Part shown: in pieces, positions 52,342 through 61,154 of the stretch | How positions within the stretch are numbered: the stretch's first letter is position 1 | How the letters are laid out: each line of letters opens with the position of its first letter | Translations under genes and position numbers: made by a program | Notes under the pieces: generated by a model | Database searches by the model: none | Told to the model about the DNA's origin: nothing | The model's input: the letters and a program-made list of their open reading frames with translations, nothing else | Assembly: GCF_001905145.1 (NCBI RefSeq) | Contig: NZ_LWLB01000023.1 | Span: 434,001-498,000 of the forward strand | Direction of reading: 5' to 3' | Length of the DNA: 64,000 bases | Source: Nocardiopsis sp. TSRI0078 | GTDB lineage: Bacteria > Actinomycetota > Actinomycetes > Streptosporangiales > Streptosporangiaceae

Positions 52342-52376
52342 TACTGCGTTCCGAAACCAGATTTCGGAACGCAGTA
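52342..52376. repeat. Perfect 15-bp inverted repeat
   Basis: TACTGCGTTCCGAAA (52342-52356) and its exact complement (52362-52376) flank a 5-base loop. It lies about 95 bp past the ABC-F stop and upstream of the HTH gene, on a patch less GC-rich than its surroundings. It could end the ABC-F transcript or act as an operator for the HTH gene. It lacks a T-run. Confidence 0.75.
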
Positions 52377-52470
52377 ATCACCAACCGAAAAGGAGGGAAG
52401 TGAACCTCCCGGCGCTCTGGACGTCCGGCCCCGGTCGTCCCGGGCCCGGGTGTCCGGCGGCGCCGCCGCC

Positions 52471-54069
52471 TCACGCCAGCGCGATGAGGTCCTCGAACTC
52501 GGCGTTCCACACGTCCTCCACGCCGTCGGGCAGCAGGATGACCCGCTCGGGCTGGAGCGCCTCCACCGCGCCCTCGTCGTGGGTGACCAGCACGATCGCG
52601 CCCTTGTAGCCCCGCAGCGCCGCCAAGATCTCCTCGCGGCTGGCCGGGTCCAGGTTGTTGGTGGGCTCGTCGAGCAGCAGTACGTTGGCGCTGGAGACCA
52701 CCAGCGTGGCCAGGGCCAGCCGGGTCTTCTCACCACCGGAGAGCACACCCGCGGGCTTGTCGACGTCGTCACCGGTGAACAGGAACGATCCGAGGGTGCG
52801 CCGCGCCTCCACCTCCGGCAGGTCCGGCGCCGCGCTCATCATGTTCTCCAGCACGGACCGGTTCACGTCCAAGGTCTCGTGCTCCTGGGCGTAGTAGCCG
52901 AGCTTGAGCCCGTGGCCGGGGATGATCCGACCGGTGTCGGGCTCCTCGACCTGCCCCAGCAGCCGTAGCAGGGTGGTCTTGCCCGCGCCGTTGAGGCCGA
53001 GGATGACCACGCGGCTGCCGCGGTCGATGGCCAGGTCCACCCCGGTGAAGATCTCCAGGGAGCCGTAGGACTTGGAGAGCCCCTCGGCCATGAGCGGCGT
53101 GCGGCCGCTGGGCGCCGGGTCGGGGAATCGCAGCTTGGCCACCTTGTCGGACTTGCGCACCCCCTGCACGCCGTCCATGAGGCGGTCGGCCCGGTTGAGC
53201 ATCTGCTGGGCGGCACGCGCCTTGGTGGCCTTGGACCGGAACTTGTCCGCCTGCTTGCGCAGGGTGTCGGCCTGCTTCTCGGCGTTGGCGAGTTCGCGCC
53301 TGCGCCGCCGCTCGTCGGCCTCGCGCTGTTGCTGGTACAGCTTCCAGCCCATGTTGTACATGTCGATGACGCTGCGGTTGGCGTCCAGGTAGAACACCTT
53401 GTTCACCACGTGCTCGACCAGTTCCACGTCGTGGCTGATCACGATGAGCCCGCCCTGGTGGGACTTGAGGAAGTCGCGCAGCCAGGCGATGGAGTCGGCG
53501 TCCAGGTGGTTGGTGGGCTCGTCCAGCAGCAGCGTGTCCGCGCCGCTGAACAGGATGCGCGCCAACTCGATCCGGCGGCGCTGGCCGCCCGAGAGCGTGT
53601 GCAGCGGCTGGGAGAGCACCTTGTCGGGCAGGCCCAGGCTGGAGGCGATGGCGGCGGCCTCGGCCTCGGCGGAGTACCCGCCCAGTACGTGCAGCCGCTC
53701 CTCCCAGCGCGAGTAGGCGCGCACGCCCTTGTTCCGGGTCTTGGTGTCGGTGCTGGCCATCTTCTTCTCGGCCTCGCGCATCCCCCGGAGGGCCTCGTCG
53801 ATGCCGCGCGCGGACAGCACCCGGTCCCGGGCGATCACGTCCAGGTCGCCGGTGCGCGGGTCCTGGGGGAGGTAGCCGATGCTGCCGGAGGAGGTGACCG
53901 TGCCTCCGGTGGGCAGGGCCTCGCCCGCCAGCACCTTGGTCATGGTGGTCTTGCCCGCACCGTTGCGGCCGACCAGTCCGATCCGGTCCCCTGCGGCGAC
54001 GCGGAAGGTGGTCGGCTCCAACAGGAGTCGAGGACCGACGCGCAGTTCGAGGTCGGTGGCGATCAGCAT
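52471..54069 (-). CDS. ABC-F family ATPase
   Basis: This 532-residue protein has two ABC domains and no membrane part. The first has Walker A GRNGAGKTT, signature LSGGQRRRIELARIL and Walker B LLLDEPTNHLD. A charged helical linker of about 80 residues (EADERRRRRELANAEKQAD region) follows. The second has GLNGAGKTT, LSGGEKTRLALATL and LLLDEPTNNLD. ABC-F proteins bind ribosomes, and some give resistance to antibiotics or relieve stalled translation. This one looks like the housekeeping translation-factor type, but the linker cannot settle that. Start: ATG 54067-54069. It is followed by the inverted repeat at 52342-52376. Confidence 0.95.
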   Translation of the reverse strand: MLIATDLELRVGPRLLLEPTTFRVAAGDRIGLVGRNGAGKTTMTKVLAGEALPTGGTVTSSGSIGYLPQDPRTGDLDVIARDRVLSARGIDEALRGMREAEKKMASTDTKTRNKGVRAYSRWEERLHVLGGYSAEAEAAAIASSLGLPDKVLSQPLHTLSGGQRRRIELARILFSGADTLLLDEPTNHLDADSIAWLRDFLKSHQGGLIVISHDVELVEHVVNKVFYLDANRSVIDMYNMGWKLYQQQREADERRRRRELANAEKQADTLRKQADKFRSKATKARAAQQMLNRADRLMDGVQGVRKSDKVAKLRFPDPAPSGRTPLMAEGLSKSYGSLEIFTGVDLAIDRGSRVVILGLNGAGKTTLLRLLGQVEEPDTGRIIPGHGLKLGYYAQEHETLDVNRSVLENMMSAAPDLPEVEARRTLGSFLFTGDDVDKPAGVLSGGEKTRLALATLVVSSANVLLLDEPTNNLDPASREEILAALRGYKGAIVLVTHDEGAVEALQPERVILLPDGVEDVWNAEFEDLIALA

Positions 54070-54284
54070 GGTGGGGCTTCCTAGAGAGTGGCGGAACGGT
54101 TCGGTGCGGTCGGGCGCGCGTGTGCGGTGTGGGGGTACGGCCTCCCACGCGTCGGCCTCGGGCCAGCCGACCCAGACTAACGGCACAGGTGGGGGGTAGT
54201 ACGAGGGGTTTCTTCCGTTTCCGGGGACACGGTCACCCCCTCGGCCAACGGGACCGGGGGGCGGCGCATTCCCCGGGCGAGGAG

Positions 54285-54333
54285 AGGGGAGGGGCGGCTG
54301 CCGGTCGTCGACCGGTGGTGTCGCCCCTCCCCT
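54285..54333. terminator. Hairpin downstream of the AI-2E family gene
   Basis: AGGGGAGGGGCG (54285-54296) pairs with 54322-54333. An inner CCGGT/ACCGG pair (54301-54315) adds a second stem in the loop. It lies 26 bp past the stop of the AI-2E family gene. Confidence 0.65.
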
Positions 54334-54358
54334 TCTACCCCCGTTCCGGGGTATCGGT

Positions 54359-55681
54359 CTACTCCTCGGTGTCGGCCGAGGAGCCGCCGCCGTCCTTCGC
54401 GTTCTCCCCGTCGGGTCTGACCACGACCGTGTCCGCCTCCACCGTGGCGACGTCGTCGGGTTCGTCCCTCGGGCCGTCGTCGCCGACGGCGGGTGGGCGG
54501 TTGCGCAGCAGCGCGGCCAGCACGGCGACCACCGGGGTGGCCAGGAACATGCCCGGCACCCCGCCGACGACGGCGCCGACGGAGATCGCGATGAGCACGA
54601 TGGGCGAGGGCAGGTCGAGGGAGGCGCCGTAGATGCGCGGCGCGAAGACGTTGCTCTCCAGCTGCTGCACCACGATCACGGCGACGACCACGATCACGGC
54701 GGTGATCCAGCCCTCGGTCACGAACGCCACCATGGCGGCGAGCAGCCCGGTGACGAAGGCGCCGATGATCGGGAGGAAGGCGCCGACGAAGGTCAGCACG
54801 ATCAGCGGGATGGCCAGGTTGATGTCCAGGGTGATGACCAGGACGATGCCGATGCCGAAGGCGTCGAAGAAGCCGACCGCGGCCACGCCGCGCACGTAGC
54901 GTCCCATCACCCCGTAGGCGACGTCGCCCGCGTGGCTCAGGCCCGGGCGGGAGCGGGGCGGCAGCAGGGTGAGGAACCAGTCCATGAGCTGGTCGCCCGA
55001 GTGTACGAAGTACACGGTCAGGGCGATGATCAGGACGATGCCGACCAGGACCGAGATCACCGCCGAGGTCGCGGTCCAGGCGCCGCTGAGCAGCTGGTCC
55101 TGGTTCTGGGTGATCATCCCCTGGATCTGTCCCCAGGCGTCGTCGATCATGTCGGTGAACAGCGCCGGATCCAGCCCGAAGGGCACCCGGATGTTCTGCA
55201 GCTCGCCCACCGCGCTGGTGACGCTGTCCACGAGGGGGCCGAAGCCCTGGATGGCGGGGGTGACGATCAGCGAGATCACGCCGCCGAACACGACGAGTCC
55301 GGTCAGGATGGAGACGGCGGTCGAGCTGCCCCGGCCCAGTCCCCTGCGGCGCAGCCAGTCGGCGACCGGCATGAGCAGAGCGGTGATGAACACCGCCAGG
55401 ATCACGGGCAGGGTGACGACCGAGAGGTAGACGAGCGCGTAGATGAGCAGGCCCGCCACCACGCCGATGATCAGGATCCGCCAGGCCACGTTGCTGATCG
55501 ACCGCAGGAGGTCGTCGTCGCCGGACCGCTGTGGCTCGTTCGGTCCCTCGTCCCGGCGCTGGACCTCGGCCTGGGCGCGGTCCCTCTCCTCCTCCAGCCT
55601 GGCGAGGCGCTCGGCGCGGGCTCGACGGGAGGCGAGCCACTTGTTCAGGAGCGCCCACACTCCCGGCCGCTGGGCTTGCAC
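54359..55681 (-). CDS. AI-2E family transporter (PF01594)
   Basis: This 440-residue membrane protein has a charged N-terminal tail (residues 15-58), a pair of helices (about 68-108), a long extracytoplasmic stretch and five to six C-terminal helices. The family signature is seen in GRYVRGVAAVGFFDAFGIG and in PLIVLTFVGAFLPIIGAF. Members include putative exporters of quorum signals, Na+/H+ antiporter-like proteins and many of unknown cargo. The C-terminal 60 residues are acidic. Start: GTG 55679-55681 with GGAG upstream. It sits alone between the ABC-F and YccF genes. Confidence 0.92.
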   Translation of the reverse strand: MQAQRPGVWALLNKWLASRRARAERLARLEEERDRAQAEVQRRDEGPNEPQRSGDDDLLRSISNVAWRILIIGVVAGLLIYALVYLSVVTLPVILAVFITALLMPVADWLRRRGLGRGSSTAVSILTGLVVFGGVISLIVTPAIQGFGPLVDSVTSAVGELQNIRVPFGLDPALFTDMIDDAWGQIQGMITQNQDQLLSGAWTATSAVISVLVGIVLIIALTVYFVHSGDQLMDWFLTLLPPRSRPGLSHAGDVAYGVMGRYVRGVAAVGFFDAFGIGIVLVITLDINLAIPLIVLTFVGAFLPIIGAFVTGLLAAMVAFVTEGWITAVIVVVAVIVVQQLESNVFAPRIYGASLDLPSPIVLIAISVGAVVGGVPGMFLATPVVAVLAALLRNRPPAVGDDGPRDEPDDVATVEADTVVVRPDGENAKDGGGSSADTEE

Positions 55682-55802
55682 ATGGACTCCATTCTCTGGA
55701 CGTTGCGCGGTGGACGTCTGGGGTCCGACAGCCGCACGGGGGTGTTGTGGGGGATGCGCGAACGGTCCCCCCTGGTTCTCCCGGGTCGGGAGGTCAACGC
55801 TG

Positions 55803-56210
55803 TCAGAACTGCCAGGGTTCCCGGGGGTGGCCGCTGCGGACGACCTCGTTGCCGAAGGGGGCCAGGGCGACGGGGATCATCTTCAGCGAGGCCCAGGCCA
55901 TGGGGATACCGATGATAGTGACGGCGAGGCCGAGCGCGGTGGTGATGTGGCCGATGGTCAGCCACCATCCGGCGACGACCACCCAGATGACGTTGAGGAC
56001 GGTGCTGGCCTCACCCGCGCCGGGCCTGCGTACGAGTTCCCTCCCGAAGGGCCAGAGGGCGTAGCCGGCCATGCGGAAGGAGGCGATCCCGAACGGGATC
56101 GTGACGATCAGGACGCAGCAGACCAGCCCGGCGATGACGTAACCGACCGCCAACCAGAACCCTGCGACGAAGAGCCAGATGACGTTCAGGATGAGCCGCA
56201 AGAGGGCCAC
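55803..56210 (-). CDS. YccF domain-containing membrane protein
   Basis: This 135-residue protein holds two related copies of the YccF unit. The first runs LRLILNVIWLFVAGFWLAVG and continues IVTIPFGIASFRMAGYALWPFG; the second is VLNVIWVVVAGWWLTIGH and continues TIIGIPMAWASLKMIPVALAPFG. Four hydrophobic segments alternate with these motifs. Function is unknown. Start: GTG 56208-56210 with GAGGAACGAGG ahead; the longer upstream frame is Pro/Arg-rich and not membrane-like. Confidence 0.92.
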   Translation of the reverse strand: MALLRLILNVIWLFVAGFWLAVGYVIAGLVCCVLIVTIPFGIASFRMAGYALWPFGRELVRRPGAGEASTVLNVIWVVVAGWWLTIGHITTALGLAVTIIGIPMAWASLKMIPVALAPFGNEVVRSGHPREPWQF

Positions 56211-57011
56211 GGTGCCTCGTTCCTCCTTGTGTCGGGTCCCGCTGACGGAAAAGCGCGGCCGGGGACGAGGGGCCGCGTCGTTGCTTTCTACCGTCTGGGA
56301 CGCCCGCGCACCACGACCTGTTCCGGCTCCGCTCCCTGGCTCCTCCCCTAGGGGAGGGCGCCAGCGCACGTGGGCGGGCCTTGCGGGGGCGGCGGCCCGC
56401 CCCGGGCGCGGGCGTGTCGCGAAGGGGCTACTGAAGAGGTCGGCCGAGCTGGGGAGGGCTCCGGCGGGACGGGGGGAGGGGCCTGCGGGCCTCCGGACGG
56501 CGGCGACGGAGGGTGAGGACATACGGTCGGGCCTGAACTCGGGGCTCTACGCAGACCACAATGTGATCGGTACATCAGGAGGAGCCCCTAGGCAGGAGGG
56601 ACATCGCACCATACGATGTGCTGTGTCCTTCGCAAGACGTCGGATCTGACGATCTGCGCAAACTCGGACAAACAACCGTAGATCGGTCGACAGCCATCAG
56701 ATTTCGGTAACGGTTGTGCGAGTAATTTCCCTACCCCCCGTGCATGAGCGGGAGTGGGGATGGCATGATTACGTACCGGCTCGGACGGAGGCCGTCACCG
56801 CCTCCGCAGCCGTTCGCGTGAGAGCACTCCGTCATCGGCGGATCAGTGCCGCAAGGCTGTGCTTCTCGTGGTCTCAGACACACCGGGGAACATCGCCAGT
56901 CCCCCACGGCGTTTGCGTCGTGCGGGGTGGCGCTCACGCCGCATGACCAATTTTTGGTGACTGAAGCTTTTTCGACAGCTTACTAGTGATTTCAGTAGAG
57001 GTGGTTCAAGC
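56211..57011. other. Long, partly AT-rich leader region upstream of the WhiB gene
   Basis: These 800 bp contain no supported gene. The part from about 56540 is much less GC-rich than the rest of the window, with stretches such as 56940-57000. Short inverted pairs include AAGCT/AGCTT around 56965-56982. An AGGAGG at about 56577 is not followed by a convincing start. The region probably carries regulated promoters and a long leader for the WhiB gene. Confidence 0.5.
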
Positions 57012-57311
57012 ATGTCTCAGGTACGTCGGCAGGCCGCGCTGCGCCCCCGCCCGAGCTGGGGGTGGCAGGATGCCGCCGCGTGCCGGGGCGAGGACCTTGT
57101 GCTCTTCTTCGGCCCGGACGGCGAACGCCAGCCGGAGCGGGAGATTCGCGAGCGCAAGGCCAAGGAGATCTGTGCGGCCTGCCCGGTTCGCAACGACTGC
57201 CTGGACTATGCGATCTCGCGTCCGGAGAAGTACGGAACCTGGGGCGGCCTGAACGAGGACGAGCGTGCTTCCGAGCGCCGTCGCCGCATGCGCCGCGCCA
57301 ACGCTGCCTAG
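57012..57311 (+). CDS. WhiB-family transcriptional regulator
   Basis: This 99-residue WhiB-like protein has four cysteines that would hold a [4Fe-4S] cluster: C24 in AAACRGED, C54 and C57 in ICAACPV, and C63 in NDCLDYA. The G[I/V/T]WGG turn is GTWGG (75-79), and the basic C-terminus ERRRRMRRANAA is the DNA- or sigma-contacting end. WhiB proteins act in development, redox sensing or antibiotic resistance by binding the principal sigma factor. Which branch this one belongs to is not clear. The ATG is preceded by GAGGTGG. A strong terminator follows 52 bp later. Confidence 0.96.
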   Translation: MSQVRRQAALRPRPSWGWQDAAACRGEDLVLFFGPDGERQPEREIRERKAKEICAACPVRNDCLDYAISRPEKYGTWGGLNEDERASERRRRMRRANAA

Positions 57312-57363
57312 CCGAGGTTCCCGCGCACAACGGATCTTCCCCGGTGGCCCCGGCCCCCGAGTA

Positions 57364-57407
57364 AACCCGCGGCGCCCCGACGACGATCGTCGAGGGCGCC
57401 GCGGGTT
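57364..57407 (+). terminator. Intrinsic terminator after the WhiB gene
   Basis: AACCCGCGGCGCCC (57364-57377) pairs perfectly with 57394-57407. An inner CGACG/CGTCG pair (57378-57382 with 57388-57392) extends it almost continuously. The T-run TTTTCT follows, so it has classical form. Confidence 0.92.
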
Positions 57408-57473
57408 TTCTCATGCCCTCCTCTGCCGCGTCCCCCGCCCGTGGTCCTCCGGCGGGGACGGACCCGGCACGGC

Positions 57474-58811
57474 TCACCCGGTCCCCCGGCCCAGGTGCAG
57501 GTCGAACCAGTCCAGGGCCTCCGAGGCCACCCGGCGCCACTCGCCGGAGTCGCCGAGCAGCCGTTCGGCGCCCGCCATCACCCGCAGGTCGGTGGGACCG
57601 CCCATCCGGCCGCGCGCCCACTCGCCGAGTTCGCGCACGAAGGAGTCCTCCCCCTCCAGCAGCACCAGGACCGGTGCCCGCACCTGCGGCAGGCTGTCCC
57701 CGGCCAGATCGATCCGGCCGCCGTGCACCACCACCGCGGCCACGTCCCGGGGCTGCTCGGCCGCGGTGACCAGCGCGGCCGCGGCGGCCCCGCCCGAGGC
57801 CAGCACGCCCAGGGGTTCGTCGGCCGCGTCGGCGGCCCGGCGCAGCCAGGTGACCGCGGCGCGGAGCCGCTCGCCGAGCACGTCGGTCCCCACACCGCCG
57901 TCCTCGGGTGCGCCGCTCCCGGAGCCGCCGCCCTCGGAGGAGCGCTCCTGCCCGGTCAGCAGGTCCAGGACCAGGGTGGCGTACCCGGCCCGCTGCAGGA
58001 CCGTGGAGACCGACCGCCACCGCTGGTCGCCGCGCCCCTCCTCCGATGCCATGACCACCGCGCCGTGCAGGTCGGCGGGCACGGTGAGGTCGCCGTCGAG
58101 GTAGACCTGCCCGGCGCGCACCCGCACGCCTCGGGCCGTGTCGGGAGGCGGCCGCGTGTGCGCGCGTTCGGCCAGGATCTCGGTGACGCGGCCGTCGGAG
58201 AGCTGGTCGAACTCGCGGTACCACTCCCCCACCGCGCGGAAGTTGTCCGGCGCGCTGAGCACCACCAGCGCGTCGGCCTCCTCCCGCAGCAGCTCGACCG
58301 CCTCCGGGGAGGCGACGGGTACGGCCAGGACCAGTTGGGCCGGCCCGGCCTGGCGGATCATGCGCAGCGCGGCGCGTGCGGTGCCGCCGGTGGCGACGCC
58401 GTCGTCCACGACCACGCAGTCGCGCCCGGCGATCCTGGGGGCCGGGCGCTCACCGCGGTAGACGCGGCGCCTGCGGTCGAGTTCGTCCCGCTCGGCGGCG
58501 ACGGTGTCGGACAGGGCCTGGCGGGGCACGTGCATCCGGGCCAGGGCGAGGTCGTCGTAGAGTACGCGCCCGTCCTCGGCGATCGCCCCGACCCCCAGCT
58601 CGGGTCGGCCGGGCAGGCCGATCTTGCGGACCATGAGTACGTCGAAGTCGGCGTCGAGGCGCTCGGCGAGCTCCGCTCCGACCGGTACCCCGCCTCGGGG
58701 CAGGGCCAGCACGAGCGGATCGTTGACCGCGAAGGGGCGCACCCGCTCCGCGAGGCGGCGTCCCGCCTCCGACCGGTCGGCGAAGGGCAGTGAAACGGGT
58801 ACTGGGTTCAT
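57474..58811 (-). CDS. Phosphoribosyltransferase fused to an alpha/beta hydrolase domain
   Basis: This 445-residue protein has two domains. Residues 1-215 are a PRTase-like fold with the PRPP loop VVVDDGVATGGTA (133-145) and the N-terminal LALPRGGVPVGAELAERL. Residues 230-440 resemble dienelactone-hydrolase-type alpha/beta hydrolases: GAVVMASEEGRG, the nucleophile region GVLASGG with S339, and a late APVLVLLEGEDS strand. The usual GxSxG has Leu in place of the first Gly (LASGG). The acidic residue (E388 or D389) is visible, and a His near 439 could complete a triad. A Ser/Gly linker lies near 292-306. Start: ATG 58809-58811. Similar fusions are known in actinobacteria without an assigned reaction. 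Confidence 0.9.
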   Translation of the reverse strand: MNPVPVSLPFADRSEAGRRLAERVRPFAVNDPLVLALPRGGVPVGAELAERLDADFDVLMVRKIGLPGRPELGVGAIAEDGRVLYDDLALARMHVPRQALSDTVAAERDELDRRRRVYRGERPAPRIAGRDCVVVDDGVATGGTARAALRMIRQAGPAQLVLAVPVASPEAVELLREEADALVVLSAPDNFRAVGEWYREFDQLSDGRVTEILAERAHTRPPPDTARGVRVRAGQVYLDGDLTVPADLHGAVVMASEEGRGDQRWRSVSTVLQRAGYATLVLDLLTGQERSSEGGGSGSGAPEDGGVGTDVLGERLRAAVTWLRRAADAADEPLGVLASGGAAAAALVTAAEQPRDVAAVVVHGGRIDLAGDSLPQVRAPVLVLLEGEDSFVRELGEWARGRMGGPTDLRVMAGAERLLGDSGEWRRVASEALDWFDLHLGRGTG

Positions 58812-58952
58812 GTCCTCACCGGTCCGGGGCCCGGGCCCCGGTCCGCTCCTCTCGGCTGTGTGGAGTGAGCCGCTGGAAAGTGCTACCGGGATACCCCCCG
58901 ACACGGTGCTTGCAACCCCGTGCCCGGACAAAACCCGTCAGCCGGGCGTCCG

Positions 58953-59513
58953 TCAGGTACCGCGGAAGCCGTTCCTGAACACGGCCATCAGCAGGGCGTC
59001 GTGGCGGCGCCCCTCCCACAGCAGGGAGTCGCGCAGCCGCCCCTCCACGGAGAACCCGCAGGAGCGGTAGACGGCGATGGCCCTCATGTTGAAGGCGTAG
59101 ACGTACAGCCAGACGCGGTGCAGGCCGACGCGTTCGAAGGCGTACTCCAGCACGAGCCGGGTGGCCTCCCGCCCCAGGCCCTGGCCGGTGAACTCGATCG
59201 CGGACAGGGCGATGCGGTATCCCGCGCTCTCGTTCTCGGGGGAGAAGGCGTAGAGGGACAGCTCGCCCAGGTAGCGCCCGTCCTTGGGCGCGATGATGGC
59301 CAGGTCCAGGCGGTCGGTGCGGACCGCGCGGGTCTCACACCACTCCTTGGCCTCCGCGTAGGTGAGGTGGCGGTGGGTGCCGGTGAGTCTGCGGACCTCC
59401 CCGTCGAGGCTGGCGGCGAAGTAGGCGTCGGTGTGCTCCGGGCCCAGGGGCACCAGGCGCACGCTCTCCCCGATGAGTGTGGGTTTTTCTCGCAGCGCGC
59501 TCGTGTTGATCAT
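58953..59513 (-). CDS. GNAT-family N-acetyltransferase (RimJ/RimL-like)
   Basis: This 186-residue acetyltransferase has the acetyl-CoA motif A region GQGLGREATRLVLEYAF (110-126) and the C-terminal VYRSCGFSVEGRLRDSLLWEG, the pattern of the RimJ/RimL branch that acetylates protein N-termini, antibiotics or small amines. Start: ATG 59511-59513 with GGAAGA upstream; the frame continues upstream without similarity. It is divergent from an MFS gene about 300 bp away and lies behind the fusion gene on the same strand. The acceptor is unknown. Confidence 0.93.
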   Translation of the reverse strand: MINTSALREKPTLIGESVRLVPLGPEHTDAYFAASLDGEVRRLTGTHRHLTYAEAKEWCETRAVRTDRLDLAIIAPKDGRYLGELSLYAFSPENESAGYRIALSAIEFTGQGLGREATRLVLEYAFERVGLHRVWLYVYAFNMRAIAVYRSCGFSVEGRLRDSLLWEGRRHDALLMAVFRNGFRGT

Positions 59514-59816
59514 GGGATCTTCCGGTTCCGTCCGGGCCGTGGGGGCACGGTTCCCGGCGCGAGGGAGTCGGCGGACAGCAGGCTGGGTGCCCTTGCGCGG
59601 GAGCGGGCCGCTGGGCGGTGCCATGGCCCTGGGGGCACGGGCGGCGTTCGGGGGCTGGATCCGGGGGTCGTGGCGGGCGGGGGCCGTTCGGTTACGGAGC
59701 GGGACCTCTATGTAAATCGGGACCGCGTCCTAAGGCAAGCCCGTCGCGGCGGGTCGCGGAAAAGGTCTGTCGTCCGATGACCGGACTGGATAGCATCTGC
59801 GCGCACCGAAAGCACC

Positions 59817-61025
59817 GTGGGAGCCGCCTTGAACACCCAGACCAGGCCCGTGTCCCCGCCTCCGGAGGCCCGTCGGGCCAGGGGCGCGGTCTCCACCCTC
59901 TTCTTCGTCAACGGCTTCACCTACACCAACGCCGTGCCGTGGCTCCCGGTGATCAAGTCCCAGCTCGGGCTGGGCAACGCGGAGCTGGGACTGGCGATCG
60001 CGGCGATGCCCACCGGGGCGATCCTGACCGGGATGCTGGCGGGTCCGCTGATCCACTGGTTCGGCAGCGGTCGGACGGCCGTGGGCACCAGCCTGATGTC
60101 CCTGGGAGCGCTTCCCTTCATCGCGCTGGCGCAGAACTGGTGGATGCTGGCGGCGGCGCTCTTCGTGCTGGGCAGTGCGGACGCCTGGACCGACTCGGCA
60201 CAGAACTCGCACGGGCTGCGCGTCCAACGGCGTTACAAGCGCACCATCATCAACACCTTCCACGCGGTGTGGAGTCTGGCCGCGGTCACCGGAGGCCTGC
60301 TCGGCGCGGCCATGGCCGGGGCGGGGGTGCCAATCCTGTGGCACCTGGGCGGCGTGACCGTGCTCCTGGTGTGCGTGAACCTGGTGGTGAGCCGGATGCT
60401 CCTGCCGGGTCCGGACAGCAGCGAGCGGGAGGACGGGACCGACGGCGAGAACGGGCGGCGGCTGCGCGTCCCCGGAAGGGCCGTGCTGCTCCTGCTGGTG
60501 CTCGGCGTGCTGCTGATGTTCGCCGGTGGCATCGAGGACTCGGCCGCCTCCTGGGGAGCGGTGTACATGACCTCGGAACTGGGGGCCCCGCTGTTCCTGG
60601 CCGCGATGCCGTTCGTGGCCTGCCAGGCGATGATGACGCTGGGCCGCCTGGTCGGTGACCGGGTGACCGACCGCTTCGGCGCGGTCGCGGTGGGGCGCGC
60701 CTGCGGGCTCCTGGCGGGCGGTGGGATCGCGTTCGCCCTGCTGCTGCCGCACCCGGTGGCCACTGTGATCGGCTTCGGGGTGATGGGGCTGGGCGTGTCC
60801 ACGCTGTTTCCTCTGACCCTGGCGGCGGCGGGGAACGTGCCGGGGGTGCGCACCGGTGACGGGATCACCGTCGTCGGCTGGCTGGGGCGCGCGGGCTTCC
60901 TGGCCTTCCCTCCGATGGTGGGCTTCCTGGCCGACTCCTCCAGCCTGGGAGGCGCGCTGTGGGTGATCGCGGGGGCCGGTGTGGGCGCCTTCCTGCTGGC
61001 GTTCGCGCTGCGCCCCCGCGTGTGA
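59817..61025 (+). CDS. MFS transporter
   Basis: This 402-residue protein has about 12 hydrophobic helices split by a charged loop near 205-220 (SSEREDGTDGENGRR). It resembles the fucose-permease-like or YbjJ-type MFS group, with SLMSLGALPFIALAQ, LGRLVGDRVTDRFGA (motif A-like in the second half) and GLGVSTLFPLTLAAAGN. Start: GTG 59817 is used here; a TTG at 59829 has GGGAG 5-6 bases ahead and may be the true start. It ends at a perfect terminator. Substrate unknown. Confidence 0.9.
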   Translation: MGAALNTQTRPVSPPPEARRARGAVSTLFFVNGFTYTNAVPWLPVIKSQLGLGNAELGLAIAAMPTGAILTGMLAGPLIHWFGSGRTAVGTSLMSLGALPFIALAQNWWMLAAALFVLGSADAWTDSAQNSHGLRVQRRYKRTIINTFHAVWSLAAVTGGLLGAAMAGAGVPILWHLGGVTVLLVCVNLVVSRMLLPGPDSSEREDGTDGENGRRLRVPGRAVLLLLVLGVLLMFAGGIEDSAASWGAVYMTSELGAPLFLAAMPFVACQAMMTLGRLVGDRVTDRFGAVAVGRACGLLAGGGIAFALLLPHPVATVIGFGVMGLGVSTLFPLTLAAAGNVPGVRTGDGITVVGWLGRAGFLAFPPMVGFLADSSSLGGALWVIAGAGVGAFLLAFALRPRV

Positions 61026-61065
61026 GGCCGCCCGGGGTCGCCGGGAACCGCGAGGAACGAGAAGA

Positions 61066-61097
61066 GGGCCCCGGCCGTCGGGTGACGGCCGGGGCCC
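61066..61097. terminator. Terminator between convergent MFS and LAxTG genes
   Basis: A perfect 14-bp stem (61066-61079 with 61084-61097) closes over a GGGT loop, 40 bp after the MFS stop and between convergent genes. Confidence 0.88.
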
Positions 61098-61154
61098 GTG
61101 CGTGCGCGGTCCGGGGCCCGAGGGGTCCGGGAGACCGCGCGCCGCGGGGTACCG

